Assembly: GCA_048549915.1 (NCBI GenBank)
Contig: JBLYYE010000023.1
Coordinates: 1 to 43,998, forward strand
Length of the DNA stretch: 43,998 nt
From: LSUCC0057 sp048549915
GTDB taxonomy: Bacteria; Pseudomonadota; Gammaproteobacteria; Pseudomonadales; Porticoccaceae
Direction of reading: 5' to 3'
Shown: positions 32,764-41,093 of the stretch, one piece after another
Layout: every line of letters starts with the position of its first letter
Numbering within the stretch: the first letter of the stretch is position 1
Translations under genes and position numbers: made by a program
The notes under the pieces: generated by a model
Told to the model about the DNA's origin: nothing
The model's database searches: none
Seen by the model: only the letters and a program-made list of their open reading frames with translations

Positions 32764-34305
32764 ATGGCTATTAAGAAACTAGTTTTGGTCTCAGCAATCA
32801 GCGGATTGCTTACAGCATGTGGCGGTGGCGGCGATGTCAACATCAGCCCATCCAATGTCGACAACAGCGTCGATAACAGCAGCACGACTACGGGCGGCTC
32901 GTCTACTAATGGTTTTTGTGCCTCTTACACCAAAGATGCACAGCTGTTTGAAGGCACCCTGTCAGATGGCAACTGTGTCTATGAGCGCAACTTTGTCGAT
33001 ATCACCAATCCTCTGACCGTTGATGTCACTTTCCCATCGATCGGTTCTGGTAACCACGTCTTTGAAGGTTCTCTGGTGGTCGGTGAAGCATATGACAGCA
33101 TAGCTGACTTAACCGCGGCAGGTATCACTGAAGGTGGCGACGGCGCTACTATTACAATTGAAGCGGGCAACACTTTTGTCTTTAAAACTTCAGAAGATTA
33201 CGCGGTAATCAATCGCGGCTCACAAATTGTTGCAGTGGGCGATGCTGAAAACCCCATCACCTTTACCTCTTACAGCGATGCCATCTCTGGCACGGTTGCT
33301 TTTGACGATGTTCAGCAGTGGGGTGGCATGATCGTCAATGGTTTTGGTGTTACCAATAAGTGTTCTTATACAGGCAACCGCGGCGAAGCAGATTTTGCTA
33401 TGGTCGGTGGTGAGTGCAACGTGGCTGCTGAAGGCAAGTCTGGTTCTGCTCAAACTTACTACGGTGGTGATAATGACGCCGACAGCTCTGGCCATCTAGA
33501 ATATTTCGTTGTCAAACACACCGGTGCTGAAGTTGCGCCAGGCAACGAGCTCAACGGTATCGCTTTTGGTGGTGTTGGCTCAGGTACTACTATCGAAAAC
33601 CTGCAGGTTTACTCAACCTACGATGATGGTATCGAAATGTTTGGTGGCGCTGTAGATGTCACTAACTTTGTTGCCCTCTATGTACGTGATGACTCTTTCG
33701 ATGTCGATGAAGGTTATATCGGTACGCTTCAGAACGCTCTGATCATTCAAGCCAACGATGATGGTCAACAATGTATAGAGTCTGACGGTATTGGTAGTTA
33801 CGACGCATCAGAGACTACTCGCAACAATGACTTTATCGCTCGCGGTTTAAATTCAGCTGCAACTGTCAATAACATGACTTGTATTGTTAGCGGAAACCAA
33901 GGCGGCACACATGGCGACAGCGTCGGCGTTCGTATTCGCGAAGGCCACGCCATCACAATCACTGACTCCATCATTACCTCTGCGTTGACCAACAACGACG
34001 GCTTAGATGAGTGCCTGCGAATCGATAATGCTGAAACGCAACAAGCGGGCTTTGTCACTATCACCAATACTCTACTGGCCTGCGAGAAGCCGTTCAAAGA
34101 TACCGCTGTGCAAATTGGCTCAGTTGTTATCGCTAGTTGGTTTGCAGCGGGCACTGACAACGAGCTATTAGCGACAGACGGTGCGCAAACCATTCCTGCT
34201 CTGAGCGGTTACTACAGCACTGGAACCCGCGGTGCAGTTACTGCTGATGATGATTGGACTGAAGGTTGGACTGTGGGTGTCGATGCTACCTGGGTCACTC
34301 CATAA
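32764..34305 (+). CDS. Secreted or surface lipoprotein, probably beta-helical, of unknown function
   Basis: The lipobox LLTAC places the lipidated cysteine at residue 19, followed by a Gly- and Ser-rich linker. The remaining 460 residues are full of Gly, Asp, Ser and Thr with short hydrophobic strands, typical of a right-handed parallel beta-helix. Segments such as QQWGGMIVNGFG, GHLEYFVVKHTGAE, ELNGIAFGGVGSGTTIENLQV and YDDGIEMFGG recall a lipoprotein group often paired with TonB receptors. No enzyme motif is recognised. GGGAGA precedes the ATG. Its position between a T2SS and a receptor suggests it could be exported by that T2SS, like Caulobacter ElpS. Confidence 0.78.
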   Translation: MAIKKLVLVSAISGLLTACGGGGDVNISPSNVDNSVDNSSTTTGGSSTNGFCASYTKDAQLFEGTLSDGNCVYERNFVDITNPLTVDVTFPSIGSGNHVFEGSLVVGEAYDSIADLTAAGITEGGDGATITIEAGNTFVFKTSEDYAVINRGSQIVAVGDAENPITFTSYSDAISGTVAFDDVQQWGGMIVNGFGVTNKCSYTGNRGEADFAMVGGECNVAAEGKSGSAQTYYGGDNDADSSGHLEYFVVKHTGAEVAPGNELNGIAFGGVGSGTTIENLQVYSTYDDGIEMFGGAVDVTNFVALYVRDDSFDVDEGYIGTLQNALIIQANDDGQQCIESDGIGSYDASETTRNNDFIARGLNSAATVNNMTCIVSGNQGGTHGDSVGVRIREGHAITITDSIITSALTNNDGLDECLRIDNAETQQAGFVTITNTLLACEKPFKDTAVQIGSVVIASWFAAGTDNELLATDGAQTIPALSGYYSTGTRGAVTADDDWTEGWTVGVDATWVTP

Positions 34306-34339
34306 TTTAGAGCGCCCTAAATTCAGGTTGTATCGAACG

Positions 34340-34369
34340 GAGGGCGCCGCTAGGGCGCCCTCTCTTTTG
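34340..34369 (+). terminator. Hairpin between the lipoprotein and the receptor gene
   Basis: A GC-rich stem (AGGGCGCC at 34341-34348 with GGCGCCCT at 34354-34361) and a short TCTCTTTT tail lie in the 119-nt gap. It may end most transcripts after the lipoprotein and leave lower read-through into the receptor gene. Confidence 0.65.
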
Positions 34370-34424
34370 ACAACGGTCAACGCCTTATGGCGCCGTTGTC
34401 ACCGATAGCGAAAGGTAATTAACT

Positions 34425-37079
34425 ATGCGTATAAATAAGTGTGCGTTAGCGGTCGCTGTGGCCGCATTCACCTCGCCGGCGCTATGGGCGCAGGGCGATA
34501 TCGTTAAGCTGGACGAAGTGGTTGTCATTGGCAAACTGAAAAGTGCTGCAGATGACGTCCAGATGGAAAAAATGGAAAGTGAAGTAGTTGCGGATATCAT
34601 CGATGCCGAGATGATCGGCCGCATTGGTGACTCGACCGTTGCAGCGGCGCTGCGACGAGTGCCGGGTGTCACCCTGATCGACGATAAATATGTTTTCGTT
34701 CGCGGTTTGGGTGAGCGTTATGCCACCTCACTGCTCAACGGTGCAGTTATCCCCTCGCCCGACCTCACCCGCAATGTGATACCGCTAGATATCTTTCCTA
34801 CCTCTATTTTGAAATCGGTCGCTGTACACAAAGGTTACAGTGCGGATTTCCCTGCAGCATTCTCGGGTGGCTTGGTCGATATCCGTACCAAAGGTATACC
34901 CGACGAGTTGCTGTTCAATATTGAAGTGGGCAGTGGCTACAACAGCGAAACTAAAGGCGATGTGCTCGGTTACGCGGGTGGCAGTGATGACGAGTGGGGC
35001 GAAGACGACGGTACCCGAGCGCTCAACTCCGGTCTGCGCACTGCGCTGAATACTTATCGCGGTAGCCTAAACGCCATCGATATCCTCGACACTTTGCAGC
35101 TTGCAGAGGGCAGTACTGCTACCCTTGCAGAGGCTCAAGCTGCTAATAGCCAGCTGGCTACAGAGCTCAACCGAAATGTTGATATTCGCCAAGAGAGCCG
35201 CGACGAGCCGGTCAGTGCCGAAGTGAACCTAGGTAATAACTTTTACTTCGACAATGGCATGGAGTTTGGCTTTTTACTGGGTGGTGCTTACGACAGTAGC
35301 TGGAAAAGCAGTGAAGTACGTTCGGCGAATGCCGGTGATGCTGCCAACCAATTCACTGACCGTCAAACCTCAACTTATAATGTCAGCACAACTGTGACTG
35401 CAGCGCTGGGCTGGCGTTGGTACGACGATCATTCGCTCACCTTAACCAGTATGGTTCTGCGCAATACCGATGATGAGTCATCAATCAGTGACTATTATGG
35501 TTCATCAACGCTCTTTGCTGATGGCCGTGGTAACCGCGATTACACCGTCCGTTTCGAAGAGCGCGAGTTAGAAGTCAACCAACTTAATGGCGACCATCGG
35601 TTTGGTGGTGTCGTCAAAGATACCTTGGGTATCAACGGGTTTGATTGGGCTGACGACTTAACTGTTGAGTGGTTCTACTCAGATTCAACGGTGACTACCG
35701 ATATCCCCAACGAGGCGCGCTTTACCTACCTGACTACAGTCGATAGTAACGGTGAGTTGTTGACTCAGACTATCCAAGCAGCCACTTCAGCGGGTGATTT
35801 CCGTTTTACCACTTTGGATGATGAGGTTGAGAACTACGGTTGGGAGGTCAGTCTGCCGCTTTATTGGGGAGCTGACGAGGTCATGCTTAGCGGCGGTTAC
35901 AACTACGCTAAAAAAGCCCGTGTCTACCAACAGACCCAGTTCTCACTGGGCAGCACATCGCTAACCGGTAGCGGTATGCCCTCAGAACTATTTGGCGACA
36001 CCAACCTTTTGGATAGCGACTTGGGTATTCAGATGGATGTGGTCGGCAGCAACGGCGAGAGCTATCTCGCTGCTGTGCTCAACACGGCCATTTTTGGTAA
36101 AGTCGACTGGAAAATTGGCGATAGCTGGCGGGTGACTGCCGGAGCGCGCTGGGAAGATTACTCGCAAGCAGGCCTGCCGTGGGACCCTCTCGATTACAGT
36201 GGCTGCCAAATTAGCTGCGATACTGCTGCACTCGAGAGCTCAGTGTTCAAGGATGACGATTACTACCCCGCGGTTGCCGTGACTTATATGCGACCAGGTT
36301 TTTGGGCTGAGGACTTCCAGCTGCGGTTTAACTGGTCCGAGACGATCGTAAGGCCAGACTTGCGTGAGATTACGCCATCCACTTACATCGACCCCATTAC
36401 CGACGCCATTGTTAAAGGTAATGCCGATGTTGTACCCGCTACTGTCACCAACTATGACTTGCGCGGTGAGTGGTACTTTGGCAACGGCGATACCCTTACC
36501 GCCTCACTGTTTTACAAAGATATCACTAACCCAATTGAGTTCTTTGAATCAGCGGCCTTTGAAGATGCATTGGCAGCCGAGATCATTAACGCTAATAGCG
36601 GTGAAATTACCGGCTTGGAATTGGAGTGGTTGAAGAGCTTGGAGTTCTTGGGTGACAGTTTTGCGCCGTTTTTTGTGGCAGGTAACCTCACTATGCTGGA
36701 CACCGAGCTGGTCGCGACTGGCAGTGATGCCGATGCGCCTACCAATGCGGTGCGCGCAATGACCGGGGCTTCGAACCTGGCCTTTAACATGCAGCTGGGT
36801 TACGACTCGAACGACGGAAAACACGCAGCAATGCTGGTTTACAACGTGTTTGATGAGCGACTTTACCTAGCTGGACGCAACGGCTCTGCCGACTCGTTTG
36901 AGCAGCCCTTCCAATCGGTGGATATGACTTACTCGTACTACCCAACAGAGAACTCAACGCTAAAACTGAAGTTGAAGAATCTTTTGGATGAGTCGATTGA
37001 AATTGAACAAAACGGTGTGGTTACCTTTACCAAAGCACCGGGTATGTCGGTCTCTGTCGATTATAAGTGGTCGTTCTAA
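34425..37079 (+). CDS. TonB-dependent outer-membrane receptor
   Basis: This outer-membrane transporter would take up a large or scarce substrate with energy from TonB-ExbBD. A signal peptide ends at LWAQ. A TonB box-like DEVVVIGK is at about residues 30-37. The plug domain has VAAALRRVPGVTLIDD and VFVRGLGERYATSLLNG, and the barrel ends in DYKWSF with a terminal Phe. Length 884 aa is normal. The substrate cannot be told. It follows the lipoprotein in the same direction and probably forms a pair with it. No ExbB, ExbD or full TonB gene is in the window. Confidence 0.93.
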   Translation: MRINKCALAVAVAAFTSPALWAQGDIVKLDEVVVIGKLKSAADDVQMEKMESEVVADIIDAEMIGRIGDSTVAAALRRVPGVTLIDDKYVFVRGLGERYATSLLNGAVIPSPDLTRNVIPLDIFPTSILKSVAVHKGYSADFPAAFSGGLVDIRTKGIPDELLFNIEVGSGYNSETKGDVLGYAGGSDDEWGEDDGTRALNSGLRTALNTYRGSLNAIDILDTLQLAEGSTATLAEAQAANSQLATELNRNVDIRQESRDEPVSAEVNLGNNFYFDNGMEFGFLLGGAYDSSWKSSEVRSANAGDAANQFTDRQTSTYNVSTTVTAALGWRWYDDHSLTLTSMVLRNTDDESSISDYYGSSTLFADGRGNRDYTVRFEERELEVNQLNGDHRFGGVVKDTLGINGFDWADDLTVEWFYSDSTVTTDIPNEARFTYLTTVDSNGELLTQTIQAATSAGDFRFTTLDDEVENYGWEVSLPLYWGADEVMLSGGYNYAKKARVYQQTQFSLGSTSLTGSGMPSELFGDTNLLDSDLGIQMDVVGSNGESYLAAVLNTAIFGKVDWKIGDSWRVTAGARWEDYSQAGLPWDPLDYSGCQISCDTAALESSVFKDDDYYPAVAVTYMRPGFWAEDFQLRFNWSETIVRPDLREITPSTYIDPITDAIVKGNADVVPATVTNYDLRGEWYFGNGDTLTASLFYKDITNPIEFFESAAFEDALAAEIINANSGEITGLELEWLKSLEFLGDSFAPFFVAGNLTMLDTELVATGSDADAPTNAVRAMTGASNLAFNMQLGYDSNDGKHAAMLVYNVFDERLYLAGRNGSADSFEQPFQSVDMTYSYYPTENSTLKLKLKNLLDESIEIEQNGVVTFTKAPGMSVSVDYKWSF

Positions 37080-37101
37080 GCCCTTATTGAAAGGTATTGA
37101 A

Positions 37102-37128
37102 AACCCCGGCTCTGCCGGGGTTTTTTTT
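37102..37128 (+). terminator. Rho-independent terminator after the TonB receptor
   Basis: The arms AACCCCGGC (37102-37110) and GCCGGGGTT (37114-37122) pair perfectly around a 3-nt loop and are followed by T residues. Confidence 0.92.
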
Positions 37129-37150
37129 GTGGTTTATTTAAGAATTTATG

Positions 37151-37179
37151 CAGTCACTAAGCTGACGCTAAATTGTCAT
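37151..37179 (+). promoter_or_regulatory. Pho box with three half-sites upstream of the RHH-like gene
   Basis: CAGTCAC (37151-37157), CTGACGC (37162-37168) and TTGTCAT (37173-37179) start 11 bp apart. They match CTGTCAT at 5, 4 and 6 of 7 positions. They lie after the receptor terminator and 74 nt before the small gene at 37253. The -10 is weak. Confidence 0.6.
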
Positions 37180-37252
37180 AAAGGTTCGTTACCCTTTTCT
37201 TGTATAGCAAAAAGCATTCGCTGTGTAATCGTAAAGAGTAATGAGGCCTGCC

Positions 37253-37426
37253 GTGGGAAAGGATAAAAAGCACAAGAAAGACAGCCAGCTGATTATTAGG
37301 CTGAACAAGCAAGAGAAAGAGCAGTTTTTAGCACTTTGCGAAGATTTAGATACCAGTGCGGCGCGCGAGGTACGGCGTTTTATCCGCGAATTTGCAGCGG
37401 CAAAGCAGCCACAAGGCGCAGCTTAG
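37253..37426 (+). CDS. Small ribbon-helix-helix-like protein, possible DNA-binding regulator
   Basis: This 57-aa protein has a basic N-terminus (GKDKKHKKD), a strand-like SQLIIRLNKQ, and two predicted helices (EKEQFLALCEDLD and SAAREVRRFIREFAAA), a pattern of MetJ/Arc-type RHH proteins. The fold is inferred from sequence pattern only. I chose GTG 37253, preceded by GAGG with 6 nt spacing; ATG 37241 would add four residues. It has a Pho-box-like promoter and its stop overlaps the phoB stop on the other strand by 4 nt, which suggests a role near phosphate control. Confidence 0.68.
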   Translation: MGKDKKHKKDSQLIIRLNKQEKEQFLALCEDLDTSAAREVRRFIREFAAAKQPQGAA

Positions 37427-38169
37427 TCGCCAGTTATTTTAGAAAAACGATAACCGGCACCGCGCACAGTTTGGATGTAGCGATCATAATTGTTGTGAGA
37501 GATCGCTTTGCGCAGACGGCGTATATGCACATCAACGGTGCGTTCATCTAGGTAGGCGTTACCTCCCCAGACATAATCTAATATCTGATCGCGCGAATAG
37601 ACGCGCTCTTGGTGAGTTAAGAAAAACTGTAATAGTCGATACTCGGTAGGGCCCAGCGTCACCGGTTCTCCGGCAATGGCTACGCGGTGGCTAACCGGGT
37701 CAAAATCCAGTTCATCGACATTGATCGGGTCGACCAGCTCTTCACGCCCTAGTCGTCGCAGTACTGCCTTAATGCGCGCGATCAGCTCGCGCGGAGAGAA
37801 GGGTTTTTGGATGTAGTCATCAGCGCCTGCATCCAACCCAGTAATGGTGCTGTCTTCCTCTGTCTTAGCGGTGAGCATCACCACCGGTAATTTGGCGGTC
37901 AAGTCGTTGCGGCGCAATCTGCGCAAAAGCTCCAGCCCGGTGGTGCCAGGCATCATCCAATCGAGCAGCACCAGGTCGGGCTTGTCGTCGACAATGCGCG
38001 CGTGGCCGGTTTGCGCATCGGTAGCCGTGATTACTCTGTAATCTGCCGCCTCAAGCGCTATCGCCAACATCTCGCGAATCGCCGGTTCATCCTCTACCAC
38101 TAAAATAAGCTGTTTAGGCACTGAATATTCCTCGTCGCCAACTGGGTCGCGCAGGTCTGCTTGACTCAT
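37423..38169 (-). CDS. phoB: Phosphate regulon response regulator PhoB
   Basis: PhoB is phosphorylated by PhoR and binds Pho boxes to recruit RNA polymerase. The receiver domain has the acidic pocket VVEDE and the phosphoacceptor D70 in LVLLDWMMPG; PFSPRELIARIK contains the conserved lysine. The C-terminal winged helix has the recognition segment TVDVHIRRLRKAI. Length 248 aa includes about 17 extra N-terminal residues compared with E. coli PhoB. ATG 38169 is supported by AGGGA 8 nt upstream. A near-perfect Pho box lies 31 nt upstream, implying autoregulation. Confidence 0.95.
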   Translation of the reverse strand: MSQADLRDPVGDEEYSVPKQLILVVEDEPAIREMLAIALEAADYRVITATDAQTGHARIVDDKPDLVLLDWMMPGTTGLELLRRLRRNDLTAKLPVVMLTAKTEEDSTITGLDAGADDYIQKPFSPRELIARIKAVLRRLGREELVDPINVDELDFDPVSHRVAIAGEPVTLGPTEYRLLQFFLTHQERVYSRDQILDYVWGGNAYLDERTVDVHIRRLRKAISHNNYDRYIQTVRGAGYRFSKITGD

Positions 38170-38199
38170 ATTTCAATCCCTAAATTTTGCTTAAAATAG

Positions 38200-38217
38200 A
38201 TGACACAAATATGACAG
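38200..38217 (-). promoter_or_regulatory. Pho box upstream of phoB
   Basis: On the minus strand the site reads CTGTCAT-ATTT-GTGTCAT: two half-sites 11 bp apart that together differ from the consensus at only one position. Ten nucleotides further CAAAAT can act as a -10. This indicates autoregulation of phoB. Confidence 0.86.
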
Positions 38218-38278
38218 ATTGCTACAACTAGTGCATTAAACACGACAAAGTTTATGGGATTTTCCGATTGTGGCGATA

Positions 38279-38308
38279 TTGGCCATTTGCTAACAGTTGC
38301 TTCATAAT
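38279..38308 (+). promoter_or_regulatory. Possible sigma-70 promoter of slyD
   Basis: TTGGCC (38279-38284) and CATAAT (38303-38308) are 18 nt apart and lie about 40 nt before the slyD start. The -10 is good, the -35 fair. Confidence 0.45.
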
Positions 38309-38345
38309 GCGCAGCCATTTACGCACTAGGGCAGAGGTTCCCACT

Positions 38346-38831
38346 ATGGCTATTACAGAAAACAGCGTGGTCGCATTCCACTACACACTCACTGACGATC
38401 AGGGCGCGACTCTCGATTCATCTGCGGGTAAAGACCCACTGGCCTATCTGCACGGTGCCGGCAATATCATTCCTGGCTTAGAAAAAGAGCTCGCAGGGAA
38501 AGTCGTTGGCGATAAACTGCAAGTGACCGTCGCGCCCGCTGAAGGCTACGGCGAGTCGTTGCCAGAGATGATTCAAGAAGTCCCCAAAGAAGCCTTCCAA
38601 GGCGTTGAGAGCGTTGAAGTGGGTATGCAGTTTGAAGCGCAAACCGAACAAGGCGGCGCAGTACCGGTTACGGTCACTGCGGTAACAGAGACTACGGTTA
38701 CTGTCGATGGCAACCATCCGCTAGCCGGTAAGACGCTTAATTTCGATGTAGAAATTACCGAAGTGCGCGAAGCTTCAGCTGAAGAACTCGAGCACGGCCA
38801 CGTGCACGGCCCCGGCGGCCACCAGCACTAA
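38346..38831 (+). CDS. slyD: FKBP-type peptidyl-prolyl isomerase, SlyD-like
   Basis: SlyD is a cytosolic prolyl isomerase and chaperone that also binds nickel. The N-terminal FKBP domain (VVAFHYTLTDDQG, PLAYLHGAGNIIPGLEKEL) is interrupted by the insert-in-flap chaperone domain at about residues 70-125, and the protein ends in a His-rich tail (HGHVHGPGGHQH) that can bind metals. Length is 161 aa, shorter than E. coli SlyD because the metal tail is short. ATG 38346 is preceded by AGAGG; the longer frame from 38268 was rejected. Confidence 0.93.
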   Translation: MAITENSVVAFHYTLTDDQGATLDSSAGKDPLAYLHGAGNIIPGLEKELAGKVVGDKLQVTVAPAEGYGESLPEMIQEVPKEAFQGVESVEVGMQFEAQTEQGGAVPVTVTAVTETTVTVDGNHPLAGKTLNFDVEITEVREASAEELEHGHVHGPGGHQH

Positions 38832-38847
38832 GCTGAACGGTTGTCAC

Positions 38848-38879
38848 AAAAAAGGGCCAGTGAAGACTGGCCCTTTTTT
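38848..38879. terminator. Terminator between slyD and rimO
   Basis: AAAAAAGGGCCAG (38848-38860) pairs with CTGGCCCTTTTTT (38867-38879) around a 6-nt loop. A and T runs on both sides allow function for slyD and for rimO, which end on opposite strands here. Confidence 0.9.
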
Positions 38880-38918
38880 GTGTCTGTTGAAACAGGATGC
38901 TGGTAATGATTGGTTGCT

Positions 38919-40268
38919 TTACTCAGCCCACAAATCGTATTCATCGGCGGCGACTACTGTAGCCGCTAGCATATCGCCAGGCTTGAGATCGGTGCGGCCA
39001 TCGAGGTAGACGTTGCCGTCGATCTCCGGGGCGTCGGCACTGCTGCGACCGACAGCGCCGTCGGCGTCCACACTGTCTACGAGTACTTCTACTGTGCGGC
39101 CAACTTTGGCTTGTAAGCGTGCTGTGCTGATCTCTTGTTGCACCTGCATAAAGCGCTCCCAGCGCTCTTGCTTGAGCTCCTCGGCTACCGGGTTTGCCAA
39201 AGCGTTGGCTGGTGCGCCGTCGACCGCTTCGTATTTAAAGCAGCCGACACGGTCGAGCTGAGCCTCTTTAAGCCAGTCGAGCATGTATTCAAAATGGGTA
39301 TCGGTTTCTCCGGGGAAGCCGACGATAAAAGTGCTGCGCAGCGTGATCTCGGGTACGTCTCGGCGCCAGCGCTGAATACGCTCGAGTACTTTCTCTTCAT
39401 TGGCGGGGCGCTTCATAGCGCGCAAGACATCGGGGTGGGCGTGCTGAAAGGGGATGTCTAGATACGGCAGAATTTTCTTCTCGGCCATCAGTGGCATCAG
39501 ATGATCTACATGCGGATAGGGGTAGACGTAGTGCAACCGCACCCAAGCGCCGAGCTCGCCAAGTTGTTCGCAGAGCTGTTGCATATGGGTTTTGACCGGG
39601 CGCCCCTGCCAGAAGCCGGTGCGGAATTTGGTATCGATGCCGTAAGCGCTGGTATCTTGCGAGATGACTAACAGCTCCTTGGTGCCTGCGTTAATCAGGC
39701 GCTCCGCTTCATCTAGCACTTCACCGATTGGGCGGCTAACTAAATCGCCGCGCAGCGACGGGATAATACAAAAGCTGCAGCGGTGGTTGCAGCCCTCAGA
39801 GATTTTCAAATAGGCGTAGTGGCGCGGAGTCAACTTGATACCCTGAGGTGGCAGCAGGTCAATGTAGGGGTCGTGTTGAGCGTTGGCGGGGGCGTAGTGG
39901 TGGACAGCATCCATCACCTGCTCGTATTGGTGGGCTCCAGAGACGGCTAACACATCGGGGTGGACATCGCGTATCTGCTGCTCATCTCCGCCCATACAGC
40001 CGGTGACAATCACCTTGCCGTTCTCCTTGAGTGCTTCGCCGATAGCGTCGAGCGACTCTTGTTTGGCGCTGTCGATAAAGCCGCAGGTGTTGACCACTAC
40101 TACATCAGCATCCTCATAGCTGGGAGAGATCTGGTAGCCCTCCATACGCAGCTGAGTGAGGATGCGCTCTGAGTCGACCAGGGCTTTGGGGCAGCCGAGG
40201 CTGATCATGCCAACCCTTTTGGGGTCCGAGTTGGTCGCATCGGTAGGTGTTTTGCTGGTATCGGTCAT
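38919..40268 (-). CDS. rimO: Ribosomal protein uS12 methylthiotransferase RimO
   Basis: RimO is a radical-SAM enzyme that adds a methylthio group to Asp89 of ribosomal protein uS12. The N-terminal domain has three cysteines at residues 26, 62 and 91 for one iron-sulfur cluster. The radical-SAM motif CNHRCSFC has cysteines 160, 164 and 167. A TRAM domain (VGRTVEVLVDSVDADG) closes the protein. Length 449 aa. I chose ATG 40268 over the in-frame start at 40292, because the former has AGAG upstream and begins in the usual MTDTSK style. Confidence 0.95.
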   Translation of the reverse strand: MTDTSKTPTDATNSDPKRVGMISLGCPKALVDSERILTQLRMEGYQISPSYEDADVVVVNTCGFIDSAKQESLDAIGEALKENGKVIVTGCMGGDEQQIRDVHPDVLAVSGAHQYEQVMDAVHHYAPANAQHDPYIDLLPPQGIKLTPRHYAYLKISEGCNHRCSFCIIPSLRGDLVSRPIGEVLDEAERLINAGTKELLVISQDTSAYGIDTKFRTGFWQGRPVKTHMQQLCEQLGELGAWVRLHYVYPYPHVDHLMPLMAEKKILPYLDIPFQHAHPDVLRAMKRPANEEKVLERIQRWRRDVPEITLRSTFIVGFPGETDTHFEYMLDWLKEAQLDRVGCFKYEAVDGAPANALANPVAEELKQERWERFMQVQQEISTARLQAKVGRTVEVLVDSVDADGAVGRSSADAPEIDGNVYLDGRTDLKPGDMLAATVVAADEYDLWAE

Positions 40269-40442
40269 TGTTGCTCTGAGCTCTGGCTGCATAGTGGGCG
40301 ATATTGTCGGTTATCCCCGCCGCGGTAACAACTCGCGCAGAGCTGTTTTTGGCGACTGCTTTCAATCGGTTATAGTAAAGGAAAAATCCACCCGACTATG
40401 GTGTACCACGGTGAACTATGACCACAGTCTAAGAGCTTACTT

Positions 40443-41039
40443 ATGTCTCTAAATTCTTTGCAGAGCAACGACGCGCTAGTGCGCTGTGACTGGTGTGGCG
40501 ACGATACGCTTTACCAACACTATCACGACACAGAGTGGGGCGTGCCCAGTTATGACGATGCCACTTTGTTCGAATACCTGATTTTAGAGGGTGCTCAGGC
40601 GGGCCTATCGTGGATTACTATATTGCGTCGCCGCGACGGCTACCGTCGTGCATTTGAAGGTTTTGACCCGGCGCGTATCGCTGCCTACGGCGACAGCGAG
40701 ATAGCCAGGCTGTTGGCCGATAGCGCGATTATCCGCAATCGGCAAAAAATCCGCTCGGCTATCAATAACGCCAAACTGTTTATGGCGGTGCAAGAGGAGT
40801 TTGGCAGCTTCTCGAATTACCTCTGGGGATATGTTGATGGCGAGCCCATCGTCAACTATTTTGCCGAGCACGCAGCCGTACCTGCCACCACACCACTTTC
40901 AGATCAAATTAGCCGCGATATGAAGCAGCGCGGGTTTAGTTTTTTCGGCTCTACTATCTGTTATGCCTATCTGCAATCGATGGGTGTAGTGAATGATCAC
41001 TTAACCTCATGCCACCGGCATCCAGATAACTGCAATTAG
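40443..41039 (+). CDS. tag: DNA-3-methyladenine glycosylase I
   Basis: Tag removes 3-methyladenine from alkylated DNA. The 198-aa protein has the N-terminal RCDWCGDDTLYQHYHDTEWGVP, the helix-hairpin-helix region around RKIRSAINNAK and the C-terminal SMGVVNDHLTSCHRH. The first CxxC and the terminal cysteine and histidines form the zinc snap typical of the family. It is transcribed divergently from rimO with a 174-nt gap and ends in its own terminator. Confidence 0.94.
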   Translation: MSLNSLQSNDALVRCDWCGDDTLYQHYHDTEWGVPSYDDATLFEYLILEGAQAGLSWITILRRRDGYRRAFEGFDPARIAAYGDSEIARLLADSAIIRNRQKIRSAINNAKLFMAVQEEFGSFSNYLWGYVDGEPIVNYFAEHAAVPATTPLSDQISRDMKQRGFSFFGSTICYAYLQSMGVVNDHLTSCHRHPDNCN

Positions 41040-41046
41040 TGGGTAA

Positions 41047-41076
41047 AAAAAGGCGAGCTGTTGAGCTCGCCTTTTG
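41047..41076. terminator. Terminator between tag and typA
   Basis: AGGCGAGCT (41051-41059) and AGCTCGCCT (41064-41072) pair perfectly around a GTTG loop, with A-rich and T-rich flanks, serving both converging genes. Confidence 0.9.
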
Positions 41077-41093
41077 CGTTGCAATGACAGATC

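Noticed and set aside
38268..38345. Extended N-terminus of SlyD
   Set aside because: It overlaps the probable promoter, and the FKBP domain begins directly after ATG 38346.
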